Shown here piece by piece: positions 36,713 through 45,181 of a stretch of 64,000 bases of DNA. Made by a program: the position numbers and the translations under genes. The first letter of the stretch is position 1. Each line of letters begins with the position of its first letter. Where the stretch lies: contig NZ_JACRMG010000040.1 of assembly GCF_016219575.1 (NCBI RefSeq), positions 62,001-126,000 on the forward strand. Direction: 5' to 3'. The notes beneath the pieces were generated by a model that was given only the letters and a program-made list of their open reading frames with translations, made no database searches and was not told where the DNA came from. This DNA comes from Bradyrhizobium sp. (GTDB taxonomy: Bacteria; Pseudomonadota; Alphaproteobacteria; Rhizobiales; Xanthobacteraceae).

Positions 36713-37650
36713 TGGAAATTGTCCCTGGAGCGGCTCATCAGGTCGATGAAGACGTCCTCCAGCGACGGCTCGCTCTGCTGCCAGTGCCATCTGGCCTGCG
36801 CGCGATAGGGGGCGATGCTGGCTTCCAGCGCCGCCCGGTCGCGGCCGGAGACATGCAGCGAGGTGCCGAACGGGGCGACCATGTCGATGCCGGGCTTGCC
36901 GGTGAGTTCGGCGGCGAGCCCGTTGAGGTCGCCGGTCACGTTCCAGGTCGAGAGCGAGGAATTCGCGATCACCTCCTCCACCGTGCCGTGCGCCAGCAGA
37001 TTGCCATAGGCGATGTAGGCGATCTCGTGACAGCGCTCGGCCTCGTCCATGTAATGGGTCGAGACCAGCACGGTCAGCCCTTCTGCGGCGAGCGCGTGGA
37101 TCTCGTTCCAGAAGTCGCGCCGCGCCTTGGGATCAACGCCGGCAGTCGGCTCGTCGAGCAACAGCAGTTGCGGGCTCGGCAGCGTGCAGGCACCGAGCGC
37201 TAGCCGCTGCTTCCAGCCGCCGGAAAGTTCGCCGGCGAGCTGCTCCTCGCGGCCGGAGAGGCCGAGGCGGTTGACCATGTCGCGCGCGGCTTCCCTCGGG
37301 TTCGGGATGCCGTAGAGCCGCGCGACGAATTCAAGATTTTCGCGCACGGAGAGATCCTGGTAGAGCGAGAAACGCTGCGTCATGTAGCCGACGCGCAACT
37401 TGATCTTGTCGGCGTCGCGGCGGATGTCATAGCCGAGACACGTTCCCGTGCCGCTGTCGGGCGTCAGCAGACCGCAGAGCATGCGGATGGTCGTAGTCTT
37501 GCCCGAGCCGTTGGGCCCGAGGAATCCGTAGATCGACCCGCGCTTGACCTGCATCGAGAGGTTCTGCACCACTGTCCGGCCGCCGAACGATTTTGTCAGG
37601 CCCTCGACATCGATGGCGATATCGGAGGCGGATGGTGAGGCGCTGTTCAT
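36709..37650 (-). CDS. ABC exporter ATP-binding protein
   Basis: The 313-residue ATPase shows Walker A GPNGSGKTTTIRML, the signature ELSGGWKQRLALG, Walker B LLLLDEPTAGVD and the switch His in LVSTHYMDEAERC. It has a single nucleotide-binding domain plus a C-terminal extension typical of the drug-export (CcmA) group. It overlaps both neighbours by four bases. Confidence 0.94.
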   Translation of the reverse strand: MNSASPSASDIAIDVEGLTKSFGGRTVVQNLSMQVKRGSIYGFLGPNGSGKTTTIRMLCGLLTPDSGTGTCLGYDIRRDADKIKLRVGYMTQRFSLYQDLSVRENLEFVARLYGIPNPREAARDMVNRLGLSGREEQLAGELSGGWKQRLALGACTLPSPQLLLLDEPTAGVDPKARRDFWNEIHALAAEGLTVLVSTHYMDEAERCHEIAYIAYGNLLAHGTVEEVIANSSLSTWNVTGDLNGLAAELTGKPGIDMVAPFGTSLHVSGRDRAALEASIAPYRAQARWHWQQSEPSLEDVFIDLMSRSRDNFQ

Positions 37651-38435
37651 CGCTTGTCCGCCACCGGAGTGCGGGCGTTGAGATAAACGCTGATCGGCTG
37701 GCCGACGCGCATCGCATCGGGCCGCGAGGGCCGCGCCTGAAGGAGGTAGACGAGCTTGTTGCGCTCATCGAGGCTGTAGATCACCGGCGGGGTGTATTCC
37801 GCCGTGGTCGCGATGAAGTAGATTCTCGCGGTGAGATCGGCCGAGCAATTGTCGCAGGTCACCTTCACCTCCTCGCCGATGGCGAGCTTCGGCAACTCGG
37901 TCTCCGGCACGAAGAATCGGATCTTCATGTTGCCGGGCGGCATGATCGACAGCGCCGGCCGCTGCGCCGGCACCATCTCGCCCTCGCGGAAATAGATCTG
38001 CTGGATGGTGCCCGCGACCGGCGCAAAGCCCTTGCGACGTGCAAGCCGCGTCTCCGACGTGTTGACGCGGGCTTCCGCCACACGCAGCGCGGAAATGGCG
38101 GAGTCGAGGCTCGCCTGCGTACCCGAGCCGGTCCTGCTCAGCGATGAAGCGCGGTCGAAAGTCTGCTGCGCGTTGGCGAGCGTCGCCTTGTTCTGGTTGA
38201 GGTCGGCCTGCTGCAGGTCGTCGTCGACCGAATAGATCTGCTGTCCGACCTTTACCTCGTCACCCTCGCGGACGGTGAGCTTCGTCACCCGCCCGCTCTC
38301 GTCGGGGCTGACGAAGATCATGTCGGCCTCGACCCAGCCCTGGAAGCCGGGATCGCGCTTTTCGTTGCAGCCGGCGAGCGTCATCGCCAGCGCCAGCGCC
38401 GCGAAAAGCCGTGTCGTCATTTGCGACGCGGTCAT
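37647..38435 (-). CDS. HlyD-family membrane fusion lipoprotein
   Basis: The 262-residue protein has a lipobox (LAGC, Cys23) after a short signal peptide, then a biotinyl-lipoyl-like half (KLTVREGDEVKVGQQIYSVD), a coiled hairpin (ADLNQNKATLANAQQTFDRA) and a beta-barrel part. It would link the inner-membrane ABC exporter with an outer-membrane channel. The outer-membrane partner is not in the window. The gene overlaps tetR upstream and the ATPase gene downstream by four bases each. Confidence 0.9.
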   Translation of the reverse strand: MTASQMTTRLFAALALAMTLAGCNEKRDPGFQGWVEADMIFVSPDESGRVTKLTVREGDEVKVGQQIYSVDDDLQQADLNQNKATLANAQQTFDRASSLSRTGSGTQASLDSAISALRVAEARVNTSETRLARRKGFAPVAGTIQQIYFREGEMVPAQRPALSIMPPGNMKIRFFVPETELPKLAIGEEVKVTCDNCSADLTARIYFIATTAEYTPPVIYSLDERNKLVYLLQARPSRPDAMRVGQPISVYLNARTPVADKR

Positions 38436-39154
38436 GCCGTCCTCCGTTCGCCGAAGATGAGATCGAGATGAGTGCGAAACATCTCGATCGCGTCGAGCGG
38501 CGCATGTTTTGCGAACAGGCTCTGCCAGATCACCGCGATCATGGCGGGAGCCACGAGAATTTGCGGAAATTTTGCGAGGTTCCTGTTCTTGATCTCGCCG
38601 CGCGCGATGCCGAGCTCGATCATCGCCCGCATGCCGGAGAGCCCCTTCGAGACCACCTCGCGGTAGTAGAAGTCGGCAATCGACGGAAACCGCGGGCCTT
38701 CGGCCACGATCAGCCGGACGAGGTCGCCGCGCCGCGTGGTCACGACTTCCCGGATGAAGTTGAGCGCAAAGCCCTCGACAAGGTCCCGCACCGTCCCGCC
38801 CGCCGGCGGCGGCCCTTGCATGCGGCCGACCAGCGGCACGATCGCGGTGCGGATCAGTTCCTCGAACATCGATTCCTTGTCCTTGAAGTGCAGGTAGATC
38901 GTGCCCTTGGCGACGCCGGCCCTCTTGGCGATGTCGTCGAGCCGCGTGGCGGCAAAGCCGCGCGAGATGAATTCCTCCATCGCCGCATCGATGATCGCCT
39001 GCCGCCGCTCCGCCGCTCGCTCGGCGCGGTTGGGCTTTGGCAGCGGCAACGGGCCAGAGACCACCTTGGTCTCGCCGGCCCGCGCCGCCCGACTGGCGGC
39101 ACGGCGCCGGGCAGGCGCGGATTGGCTTTGGGGTTTGGACCGCTGCTTAATCAT
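38432..39154 (-). CDS. TetR-family regulator of the efflux operon
   Basis: The 240-residue protein has a basic N-terminal arm of 45 residues (rich in Arg, Ala, Ser), then the TetR helix-turn-helix RRQAIIDAAMEEFISRGFAA and AGVAKGTIYLHFKDKESMFE, and a helical ligand domain. It is the first gene of the operon and overlaps the MFP gene. A near-perfect palindromic operator lies ten bases before its start, so it probably represses the whole operon until a ligand binds. Confidence 0.92.
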   Translation of the reverse strand: MIKQRSKPQSQSAPARRRAASRAARAGETKVVSGPLPLPKPNRAERAAERRQAIIDAAMEEFISRGFAATRLDDIAKRAGVAKGTIYLHFKDKESMFEELIRTAIVPLVGRMQGPPPAGGTVRDLVEGFALNFIREVVTTRRGDLVRLIVAEGPRFPSIADFYYREVVSKGLSGMRAMIELGIARGEIKNRNLAKFPQILVAPAMIAVIWQSLFAKHAPLDAIEMFRTHLDLIFGERRTA

Positions 39155-39164
39155 GGCTCATATA

Positions 39165-39182
39165 TGACTGACTGGTCAGTCA
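39165..39182. promoter_or_regulatory. TetR operator of the efflux operon
   Basis: TGACTGAC, two bases, GTCAGTCA: a perfect 8-2-8 inverted repeat. It lies ten bases before the tetR start and overlaps the leader, where bound repressor would block expression. The TGACTGACNNGTCAGTCA form is common before TetR efflux operons. Confidence 0.8.
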
Positions 39183-39289
39183 GAGTCAATCCAGCAGCAA
39201 GCTGGTGCAGGTCACATCGAGGTGAGTGGTGTTTAGGTAGGGGCGCCTGCCGAGACCCATCGCGCGGGCCAGCCGGCATTCGCGGCGAG

Positions 39290-39700
39290 CTAGGTGTGAA
39301 ACTTCAAGCCGTCGACGATCTTGTCGATCACCCTGCGCTCGGCGCGCATGGCGAGCCCGACCAGGTTGAGGTCGGCGCGGGCGACCGCCCTCACCGCCTC
39401 GCGGTTGGCGGCGTCATGCGTGGTGGCGAACATGTCCTCGGTATAGACGGCGGGCGTCACATTGCGCGCCAGTGCGCGCTCGAGCGCCCGCGACAGCGCC
39501 GCGCGGTCGGCGCCATAGATCAGGATCGGCTGGCCGATCAGCGAGAGGTATTTCGTGCCCGAGCCGTCTTCATAGGGCTCGCCGATGCATTCGGGGAATT
39601 GCGCGGCAATGCCGCTGGTGAGGAAGGAAGCGACGTTGAGCTTCTGCCACGCTTCCAGATCGGCGCGGATCACGACCGCGATCTTGGTGTCGAATTGCAT
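39290..39700 (-). CDS. DUF2000 family protein
   Basis: The 136-residue protein matches DUF2000: KIAVVIRADLEAWQKLNVAS, YLSLIGQPILIYGADRAALS and TPAVYTEDMFATTHDAANRE. The fold is peptidyl-tRNA hydrolase-like, but no activity is known. It has no signal peptide. It stands alone between two regulatory/repeat regions. Confidence 0.88.
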   Translation of the reverse strand: MQFDTKIAVVIRADLEAWQKLNVASFLTSGIAAQFPECIGEPYEDGSGTKYLSLIGQPILIYGADRAALSRALERALARNVTPAVYTEDMFATTHDAANREAVRAVARADLNLVGLAMRAERRVIDKIVDGLKFHT

Positions 39701-39715
39701 GGGAGCTCCAAGCTG

Positions 39716-39788
39716 TCATTCCGGGGCGCGAAGCGAACCCGGAATCTCGAGATTCCGGGTTCGATGCTTCGCATCGCCCCGGAATGAC
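39716..39788. repeat. palindromic repeat, GTCATTCCGGGG family (copy 2)
   Basis: GTCATTCCGGGGCG at the left is inverted at the right as CGCCCCGGAATGAC, with CCCGGAATCTCGAGATTCCGGG as a perfect inner palindrome. It belongs with copies at 6880-6959 and 44143-44233. Confidence 0.9.
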
Positions 39789-39798
39789 GGTAACAAAT

Positions 39799-40191
39799 TC
39801 ATCCCCTGGCGTCGCAGGCCCAGGCGCGGATGACGCATTCCTTGCCGCCGAACTCGTAGCACTTGCGGGTGGCGGCGTTGAGCGAAGAGGAAATCTTGGG
39901 CTTCACCGCATAGCCATGCGCGCCGCAGGGGTTCTTCAGGTCGATCGCCAGTGCCGCGCAGGCGCGCTTCATGGTGACGGCGGTGCACTGGCCCTTGCAC
40001 TGCTTCAGCGCGGCGATGCGCGCCGCATCCTCGGCGGGATAGTCGAAGGCCTGGCCGTAGGCGCCGCATTTGCCGACCGCAATCGCGCCGGCAGCCCAGG
40101 ACTTGGTGATGAACTGCGAGGCCGCCAGCAGCAAGGTGAGCGCCAGAATGAGCAGCGCGCCCCGCTGAGCCTTTGCCGTCGAAACGATCAA
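39799..40191 (-). CDS. secreted DUF4189 domain protein
   Basis: The 130-residue protein has a signal peptide (ALLILALTLLLAASQFITKS, cleavage near WAAG) and a DUF4189 domain with GAIAVGKCGAYGQAFDYPAE, ALKQCKGQC and CGAHGYAVKPK. Eight Cys indicate four disulphides in the periplasm. The family is common in Bradyrhizobium; the role is unknown. Confidence 0.85.
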   Translation of the reverse strand: MIVSTAKAQRGALLILALTLLLAASQFITKSWAAGAIAVGKCGAYGQAFDYPAEDAARIAALKQCKGQCTAVTMKRACAALAIDLKNPCGAHGYAVKPKISSSLNAATRKCYEFGGKECVIRAWACDARG

Positions 40192-40283
40192 AATCCCCTC
40201 CCCCGAGGCAATACGGAGGCGAATCTACGGCGGGGACGTTTCCACTTGGTGAACGGGAGGTTGAAAAGAGCGGCCGCGGGCGC

Positions 40284-41888
40284 TCAGCCGCGCCGCGCGG
40301 CCTCCAGTCCCTGCGGGGTATCGATGTCGAGGAAGGCGCTGTCGCCTTCGACCGGGACTTCGGTGACGGCCTCAGTGTGCTTGGCGATCAGGTGCCGCGC
40401 ACCGGTATCGCCGTCGAGCGTCATCAATTCCCTGAAGAAGCGGCGCGACCACAGCACCGGATTGCCGCGGCGTCCCTCCGCGACCGGCACCGTGATGAGA
40501 TGGCCGCGGTCCGGCGCGAACGCGTCGATCAGCCGGTCGATCAGTTGCGCGTCGATCAGCGGCATGTCGCCGAGGCAGACGATGGCGCCGTCGGCTTTTT
40601 CGCCCACGGCCGAGATGCCGGCCTTCACCGAGCTTGCAAGCCCGCCGGCAAATTCGGGATTGCGCACGAATTTCACGGGCAGTCCTTCGAGCGCCTGCTC
40701 GACCAGTTCGGCCTGGTGGCCGGTGACGACGATCACCTCCGTCGCCTTGGAAGCCAGCGCCTGCTCGGCGACGATCCGCACCAGCTTCCTGCCATTGAGC
40801 TCGGCCAGCAGCTTGTTCGGCCCGCCCATCCGCGTCGAGCGGCCGGCTGCGAGCACGATGGCGGAAACGTTGCGATTGCCCTCGATGTCGGGAACGCTGC
40901 GCGGCTGGCCGCGCGTCACGATCTCCATCAGCAGTCCGCCGACGCCCATGCCGGTGAGATCGGCGCGGGTGACCTCGAGGCCGGCGAGCAGCCGCGTCAG
41001 CACCCAGTCAAAGCCGTTCTCGACCGGCGAGCGCGCGCAGCCGGGCGCGCCGAGCACGGGTACGCCGCCGGCGCTGCCGATCAACAGCAGATTGCCGGGG
41101 TCGACCGGCATGCCGAAATGCTCGATGGCGCCGCCGATGCCGGTGATCGCGGCCGGAATGACGTCGCGGCGATCGGCGATTGCCGAAGCGCCGAACACGA
41201 TGACGAGCTCGGCTCCGAGCCCAAGCAATTCCTTGATCGACGCCGCGAGCAGCGTTTCGTCATGCGCCACACGGCGCTCGGCAATGATGGCCGCGCCGGC
41301 CGGCGCCAGCCGCTCCGCGGTGACGCGCAGTGTCTTGTCGATCACCTTGGGCGCAAGGCCCGGCAGCAGCGTCGAGACCACGCCGACCTTCCTGATGACG
41401 TAGGGCGCGACGCGGAGCGTATCCTTGCCTGCGACAGCAATGGCCGCATCCCGCAATTTCCCTTCCACGCCGAACGGGATCAGCTTCACGGTCGCGATCA
41501 TCTCGCCTTCGACGACCGGCTTGAAGGCCGGCAAGGTCGCCAGCGTGATCGCCTCATTGACGCCGTTGATGCGATCCACCGCGGCGCGATCGACCACCAG
41601 CACGCCGGCGCGGCCTGCGAACAGATTGGATCGTCCGGTGAAGGCGCGCTCGACATTGACGCCGTCGCCGGCCACGGCCTGCGCGATGCCGGCAGCCGCG
41701 ACGTCCTCGGAGACGTCGCCCTGTTCGAGCCTCACGACGACGATTTCCTTGACGCCGGCTTTCTCCAGCGCCGCGGCCTCGGCAGCGCCGATGGTCGTGC
41801 CCTTCTTCAGCACCAGCGCGCCCTGCCGCAGCGTGTGCACCGTCACGCCGCCGATCGCCTCCTTGGGACTGGCCGGACCGAACTTCAT
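40284..41888 (-). CDS. molybdopterin-binding domain fused to a MobA-like nucleotidyltransferase
   Basis: The 534-residue protein has an N-terminal MoeA/MogA-type molybdopterin-binding half (ELVIVFGASAIADRRDVIPA) and a C-terminal NTP-transferase of the MobA/MocA type (VSAIVLAAGRSTRMGGPNKL, VVTGHQAELVEQAL, GAIVCLGDMPLID). MocA-like enzymes add CMP to molybdopterin to make the cytosine dinucleotide used by CO dehydrogenase-type enzymes. It overlaps the XdhC gene by four bases and ends the Cox operon, so it likely matures the Mo cofactor of that enzyme. Confidence 0.88.
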   Translation of the reverse strand: MKFGPASPKEAIGGVTVHTLRQGALVLKKGTTIGAAEAAALEKAGVKEIVVVRLEQGDVSEDVAAAGIAQAVAGDGVNVERAFTGRSNLFAGRAGVLVVDRAAVDRINGVNEAITLATLPAFKPVVEGEMIATVKLIPFGVEGKLRDAAIAVAGKDTLRVAPYVIRKVGVVSTLLPGLAPKVIDKTLRVTAERLAPAGAAIIAERRVAHDETLLAASIKELLGLGAELVIVFGASAIADRRDVIPAAITGIGGAIEHFGMPVDPGNLLLIGSAGGVPVLGAPGCARSPVENGFDWVLTRLLAGLEVTRADLTGMGVGGLLMEIVTRGQPRSVPDIEGNRNVSAIVLAAGRSTRMGGPNKLLAELNGRKLVRIVAEQALASKATEVIVVTGHQAELVEQALEGLPVKFVRNPEFAGGLASSVKAGISAVGEKADGAIVCLGDMPLIDAQLIDRLIDAFAPDRGHLITVPVAEGRRGNPVLWSRRFFRELMTLDGDTGARHLIAKHTEAVTEVPVEGDSAFLDIDTPQGLEAARRG

Positions 41889-42586
41889 GCCGCCTGTTCT
41901 TTTTCCTTGGGCGGCAAGCGGAGCTGCGCGGTGATCTCGGCCATGATGGAGACCGCGATCTCCGACGGCGATACCGCCCCGATATCGAGCCCGATCGGCG
42001 CGTGGATGCGCGCGATGTCGGCTTCGGACGCGCCCTGCGCCCTCAGCCGTTCCGCACGCTTGGCATGCGTCTTCCGCGAGCCGAGCGCGCCGATATAGAA
42101 GCAATCCCTGGCAAACGCATGCAGCAACGCCGGATCGTCGATTTTTGGATCATGCGTTACCGCGACGAAGGCGGTGTAGTGATCGACGTTGAGCGGCGGC
42201 AGCGCCGTGTCGGGCCATTCGGCAATCAGCGGCACGTCGGGGAAGCGCTCGGGGCTGGCAAAGGCCGTGCGCGGATCGACGATGGTGACGTCATAGTCCA
42301 GCGAACGCGCCAGCGGCGCCAGCGCCTGGCTGATGTGAACCGCGCCAATGATCACGAGCTTCGCCGTCGGCGCGTAGACGTTGAGGAACAACTTCTTGCC
42401 GCCGGCCTCGACATTGCCGCTCTTGCCCATGCGCAACTGCTTGGCCAGTTCGGCGCGCAGCGGATCGGCGGCAATATCTCTTGCCTTGACCAGGCGCTGC
42501 TCGCCCGTGGCGGTGTCGGTGACAATTATGACCGGCCGGCGCGCGGCGCGCTCGGCGTTCAACTCCCTGAGGATCTCGATCTTCAC
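41885..42586 (-). CDS. XdhC family protein, Rossmann-type C-terminal domain
   Basis: The 233-residue protein holds the XdhC C-terminal Rossmann domain: LVIIGAVHISQALAPLARSL, TIVDPRTAFASPERFP, VAVTHDPKIDDPAL and IGALGSRKTHAKRAERL. XdhC binds Mo cofactor and inserts sulphurated cofactor into the enzyme. The N-terminal CoxI part is in the next gene upstream, two bases away, so the usual single protein is here split in two. Confidence 0.9.
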   Translation of the reverse strand: MKIEILRELNAERAARRPVIIVTDTATGEQRLVKARDIAADPLRAELAKQLRMGKSGNVEAGGKKLFLNVYAPTAKLVIIGAVHISQALAPLARSLDYDVTIVDPRTAFASPERFPDVPLIAEWPDTALPPLNVDHYTAFVAVTHDPKIDDPALLHAFARDCFYIGALGSRKTHAKRAERLRAQGASEADIARIHAPIGLDIGAVSPSEIAVSIMAEITAQLRLPPKEKEQAA

Positions 42587-42588
42587 GG

Positions 42589-42912
42589 CTACCCAACCTT
42601 CTCGACAAAGACGCGAATGGTGCCGCCGCAGGACAGGCCGACGTTCCAGGCGGTCTCGTCGGCGACGCCGAACTCCAGCATTTTTGGCTTGCCGCTGGCG
42701 ATCACATCCAGCGCCTCGGTGACGACGGCGCCCTCGACGCAGCCGCCGGAGACGGAACCAAGGAAAGTGCCGTCATCGTTGATGACAAGACTCGATCCCG
42801 CCGGGCGCGGCGCCGAGCCCCAGGTCTCGACCACGGTGGCGAGCGCTACGCCGTGGCCGGCCTTCTGCCAGTCTTCGGCGGCCTTCAGGATGTCCTCGTC
42901 GCGGTTGAGCAT
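42589..42912 (-). CDS. XdhC/CoxI N-terminal domain protein
   Basis: The 107-residue protein has the XdhC_CoxI motif VVETWGSAPRPAGSSLVIND, then GSVSGGCVEGAVVTEAL and LSCGGTIRVFVE. It is the cofactor-binding half of XdhC as a separate gene. It lies two bases before the Rossmann half and 13 bases after coxE. Confidence 0.9.
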   Translation of the reverse strand: MLNRDEDILKAAEDWQKAGHGVALATVVETWGSAPRPAGSSLVINDDGTFLGSVSGGCVEGAVVTEALDVIASGKPKMLEFGVADETAWNVGLSCGGTIRVFVEKVG

Positions 42913-42925
42913 GGCAAGACCTCGT

Positions 42926-44128
42926 TCAGGCTACGGAGCGGATCAGGCTGCGGTGGTGCGGCGGAGGTGGCGCCGATAGCGCCTCGACCAGCCCTTCGAT
43001 CGAACTCAAATTATGCACCGGGCGGAATTCGTCAACGTGCGGCAGCATCATTTTGATGCCCTGCGCCTTGGCCTCGAAGCCGCTGTAGCGCAGGAGCGGA
43101 TTGAGCCAGATCAGCCGCCGGCAGGAGCGGTGCAGCCGGTCCATCTCGAAGGCGAGCTTGTCGTCGGCCTCGCGCTCCAGCCCGTCGGAGATCAGGAGCA
43201 CGAGGGCGCCCTGCCCGAGCACGCGGCGCGCCCACAGCTTGTTGAAGCTGTGCAGGGAGGTGGCGATGCGGGTGCCGCCGGCCCAGTCCTCGACCGTCTG
43301 CGAGCAGCTTGCCAGCGCCTCGTCGGGGTCCTTGGCGCGCAGCGCCCGCGTCACATTGGTCAGCCGCGTGCCGAACAGGAACACCGAGACGCGCTTGCGG
43401 TGATCGGTGATGGCGTGGAGGAAATGCAGGAACAGGCGCGTGTATTCGCTCATCGAGCCGGAGATGTCGAGCAAGGCCACGATCGGCGCCGGCTTCTCGA
43501 TCCGACCGAGTTTGCGGATGTCGATGATCTCGCCCGAGGTGCGCAGGCTGCGGCGGAGGGTGCGGCGCATGTCGAGGCGGAGCCCGCGCGGATCGGGGCG
43601 ATGCCGGCGGGTGACGAGCTCGGCCTGCGGCAGGTTCATCTTCGCGATGGCCCGGATCACCTGCGCGATCTCGGCCGCGCTCATCTGCGCAAAATCCTTT
43701 TTCTGCAGGATCTCCTGGTCGGAAACCGAGAGCCGCAATTCCTGCTCCTGCGTCTGCGGCATCTCCTCGCGCATCGCGGGCTGCGCCATCGCCTCCTGCA
43801 CGCGGCGCGCGGCCGGCGGCGGCTTCTTCTTGGCGTGATCCGGCAGCGGCACCGAATCCAGCATGTGCTTCCACTCGTCGGCGGCACGGAAGAACAGGTC
43901 GAAGGCCTGCGCGAAAATCAGCGCGTGCTCGTGGCGCTTGACGAAGATCGATTCAAGCGTGGTGTAGACATCGCCGCGCTTGCCGATGTCTATCACCTGC
44001 AGCGCGTTCATGGCGTCGATGACAGAGCCCGGCCCGACCGGCAGGCCCGCCGCGCGCAGCGCGCGGGCAAAGCCGACGACATTGTCGGCCATTTGCCCGG
44101 TGGGCGGATTGAGGTGATCGATGGCCAT
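42926..44128 (-). CDS. coxE: CoxE-like von Willebrand A domain protein
   Basis: The 400-residue protein has a C-terminal VWA domain with the metal-ion site PIVALLDISGSMSEYTRLFL, the second site TRIATSLHSF and the last LLISDGLEREADD. CoxE works with the MoxR ATPase CoxD in maturing the Mo-Cu site of CO dehydrogenase. It is placed just after coxD with a repeat between them. Confidence 0.92.
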   Translation of the reverse strand: MAIDHLNPPTGQMADNVVGFARALRAAGLPVGPGSVIDAMNALQVIDIGKRGDVYTTLESIFVKRHEHALIFAQAFDLFFRAADEWKHMLDSVPLPDHAKKKPPPAARRVQEAMAQPAMREEMPQTQEQELRLSVSDQEILQKKDFAQMSAAEIAQVIRAIAKMNLPQAELVTRRHRPDPRGLRLDMRRTLRRSLRTSGEIIDIRKLGRIEKPAPIVALLDISGSMSEYTRLFLHFLHAITDHRKRVSVFLFGTRLTNVTRALRAKDPDEALASCSQTVEDWAGGTRIATSLHSFNKLWARRVLGQGALVLLISDGLEREADDKLAFEMDRLHRSCRRLIWLNPLLRYSGFEAKAQGIKMMLPHVDEFRPVHNLSSIEGLVEALSAPPPPHHRSLIRSVA

Positions 44129-44142
44129 AGATGTCCACTTCC

Positions 44143-44233
44143 GTCATTCCGGGGCGATGCGCAGCATCGAACCCGGAATCTCGAGATTGCGGCGCGAGAT
44201 TCCGGGATCACGCTTCGCGTGCCCCGGAATGAC
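44143..44233. repeat. palindromic repeat, GTCATTCCGGGG family (copy 3)
   Basis: GTCATTCCGGGGCGATGC at the left is matched at the right by GCCCCGGAATGAC; inner CCCGGAATCTCG/CGAGATTCCGGG arms also pair. It lies between coxD and coxE, within an operon. Confidence 0.9.
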
Positions 44234-44239
44234 CTGCGG

Positions 44240-45148
44240 TCAATTCTCGCTGGTCGCTTCCTTCAAAACCTTGTTCAGCCCCTCGCCCTGCATGCGCGCG
44301 ATGTCGTCCTGGTACTTCAGGAGCGCGCCAAGGGTGTCGCCGACCACCTGCGGGGTCAGCGAGCGGGCATCGAGCTCGGTCAGCGCGGTAGCCCAGTCGA
44401 TGGTCTCGGCGACGCCGGGCGACTTGTAGAAATCCTGGTCGCGCAGCGCCTGCACGAAACGCACCACCTGCTGCGACAATTTTGCCGAGATGCCGGGCAC
44501 GCGGCTCTTGATGATCGCAAGCTCGCGCTCGGCGGAGGGATAATCGACCCAGTGATAGAGGCAGCGCCGCTTCAGCGCGTCGTGGATTTCGCGGGTGCGG
44601 TTGGAGGTGATGACGACGATCGGCGGATGCGGCGCCTTCACGGTGCCGAATTCGGGAATGGTGACCTGGAAGTCGGAGAGGATTTCGAGGAGATAGGCCT
44701 CGAACGCCTCGTCGGCGCGGTCGAGTTCGTCGATCAGGAGCACGGGACTGCCTGCCACATCCGGCTCCAGCGCCTGCAGCAACGGCCGCTTGATCAGATA
44801 GCGTTCGGCAAAGATGTCCGACGACAATTGGTCGCGGTCGGTCTCGCCGGTGGCTTCCGACAGCCGGATCGCGATCATCTGCGCGGCGCTGTTCCACTCA
44901 TAGACCGCGGAGGAGACGTCGAGGCCTTCGTAGCACTGCAAGCGGATCAGATTGCGGCCGAGCGCCGCCGCCAGCACTTTCGCGATTTCGGTCTTGCCGA
45001 CGCCGGCCTCGCCTTCCAGGAACAGCGGACGGCCCATGCGCAGCGAAAGAAAGGCCACCGTCGCCAGCGACCGTTCGGCAAAATAGCCGCGCGATGTCAG
45101 TAGCTCCAGCATCGCATCGACGGATTTGGGGAGCGCCGATGCATTCAT
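44240..45148 (-). CDS. coxD: MoxR-family AAA ATPase, CoxD-like
   Basis: The 302-residue AAA+ ATPase has Walker A LEGEAGVGKTEIAKVLA, Walker B SPVLLIDELDRADEAFE, and sensor-1 VVITSNRTREIHDAL. CoxD acts as a chaperone-like ATPase with CoxE to insert S and Cu at the Mo site in the cytosol. It starts 33 bases after coxM. Confidence 0.94.
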   Translation of the reverse strand: MNASALPKSVDAMLELLTSRGYFAERSLATVAFLSLRMGRPLFLEGEAGVGKTEIAKVLAAALGRNLIRLQCYEGLDVSSAVYEWNSAAQMIAIRLSEATGETDRDQLSSDIFAERYLIKRPLLQALEPDVAGSPVLLIDELDRADEAFEAYLLEILSDFQVTIPEFGTVKAPHPPIVVITSNRTREIHDALKRRCLYHWVDYPSAERELAIIKSRVPGISAKLSQQVVRFVQALRDQDFYKSPGVAETIDWATALTELDARSLTPQVVGDTLGALLKYQDDIARMQGEGLNKVLKEATSEN

Positions 45149-45181
45149 GGGACCGCCAATCTCACAGAAACAGGTACGTCG

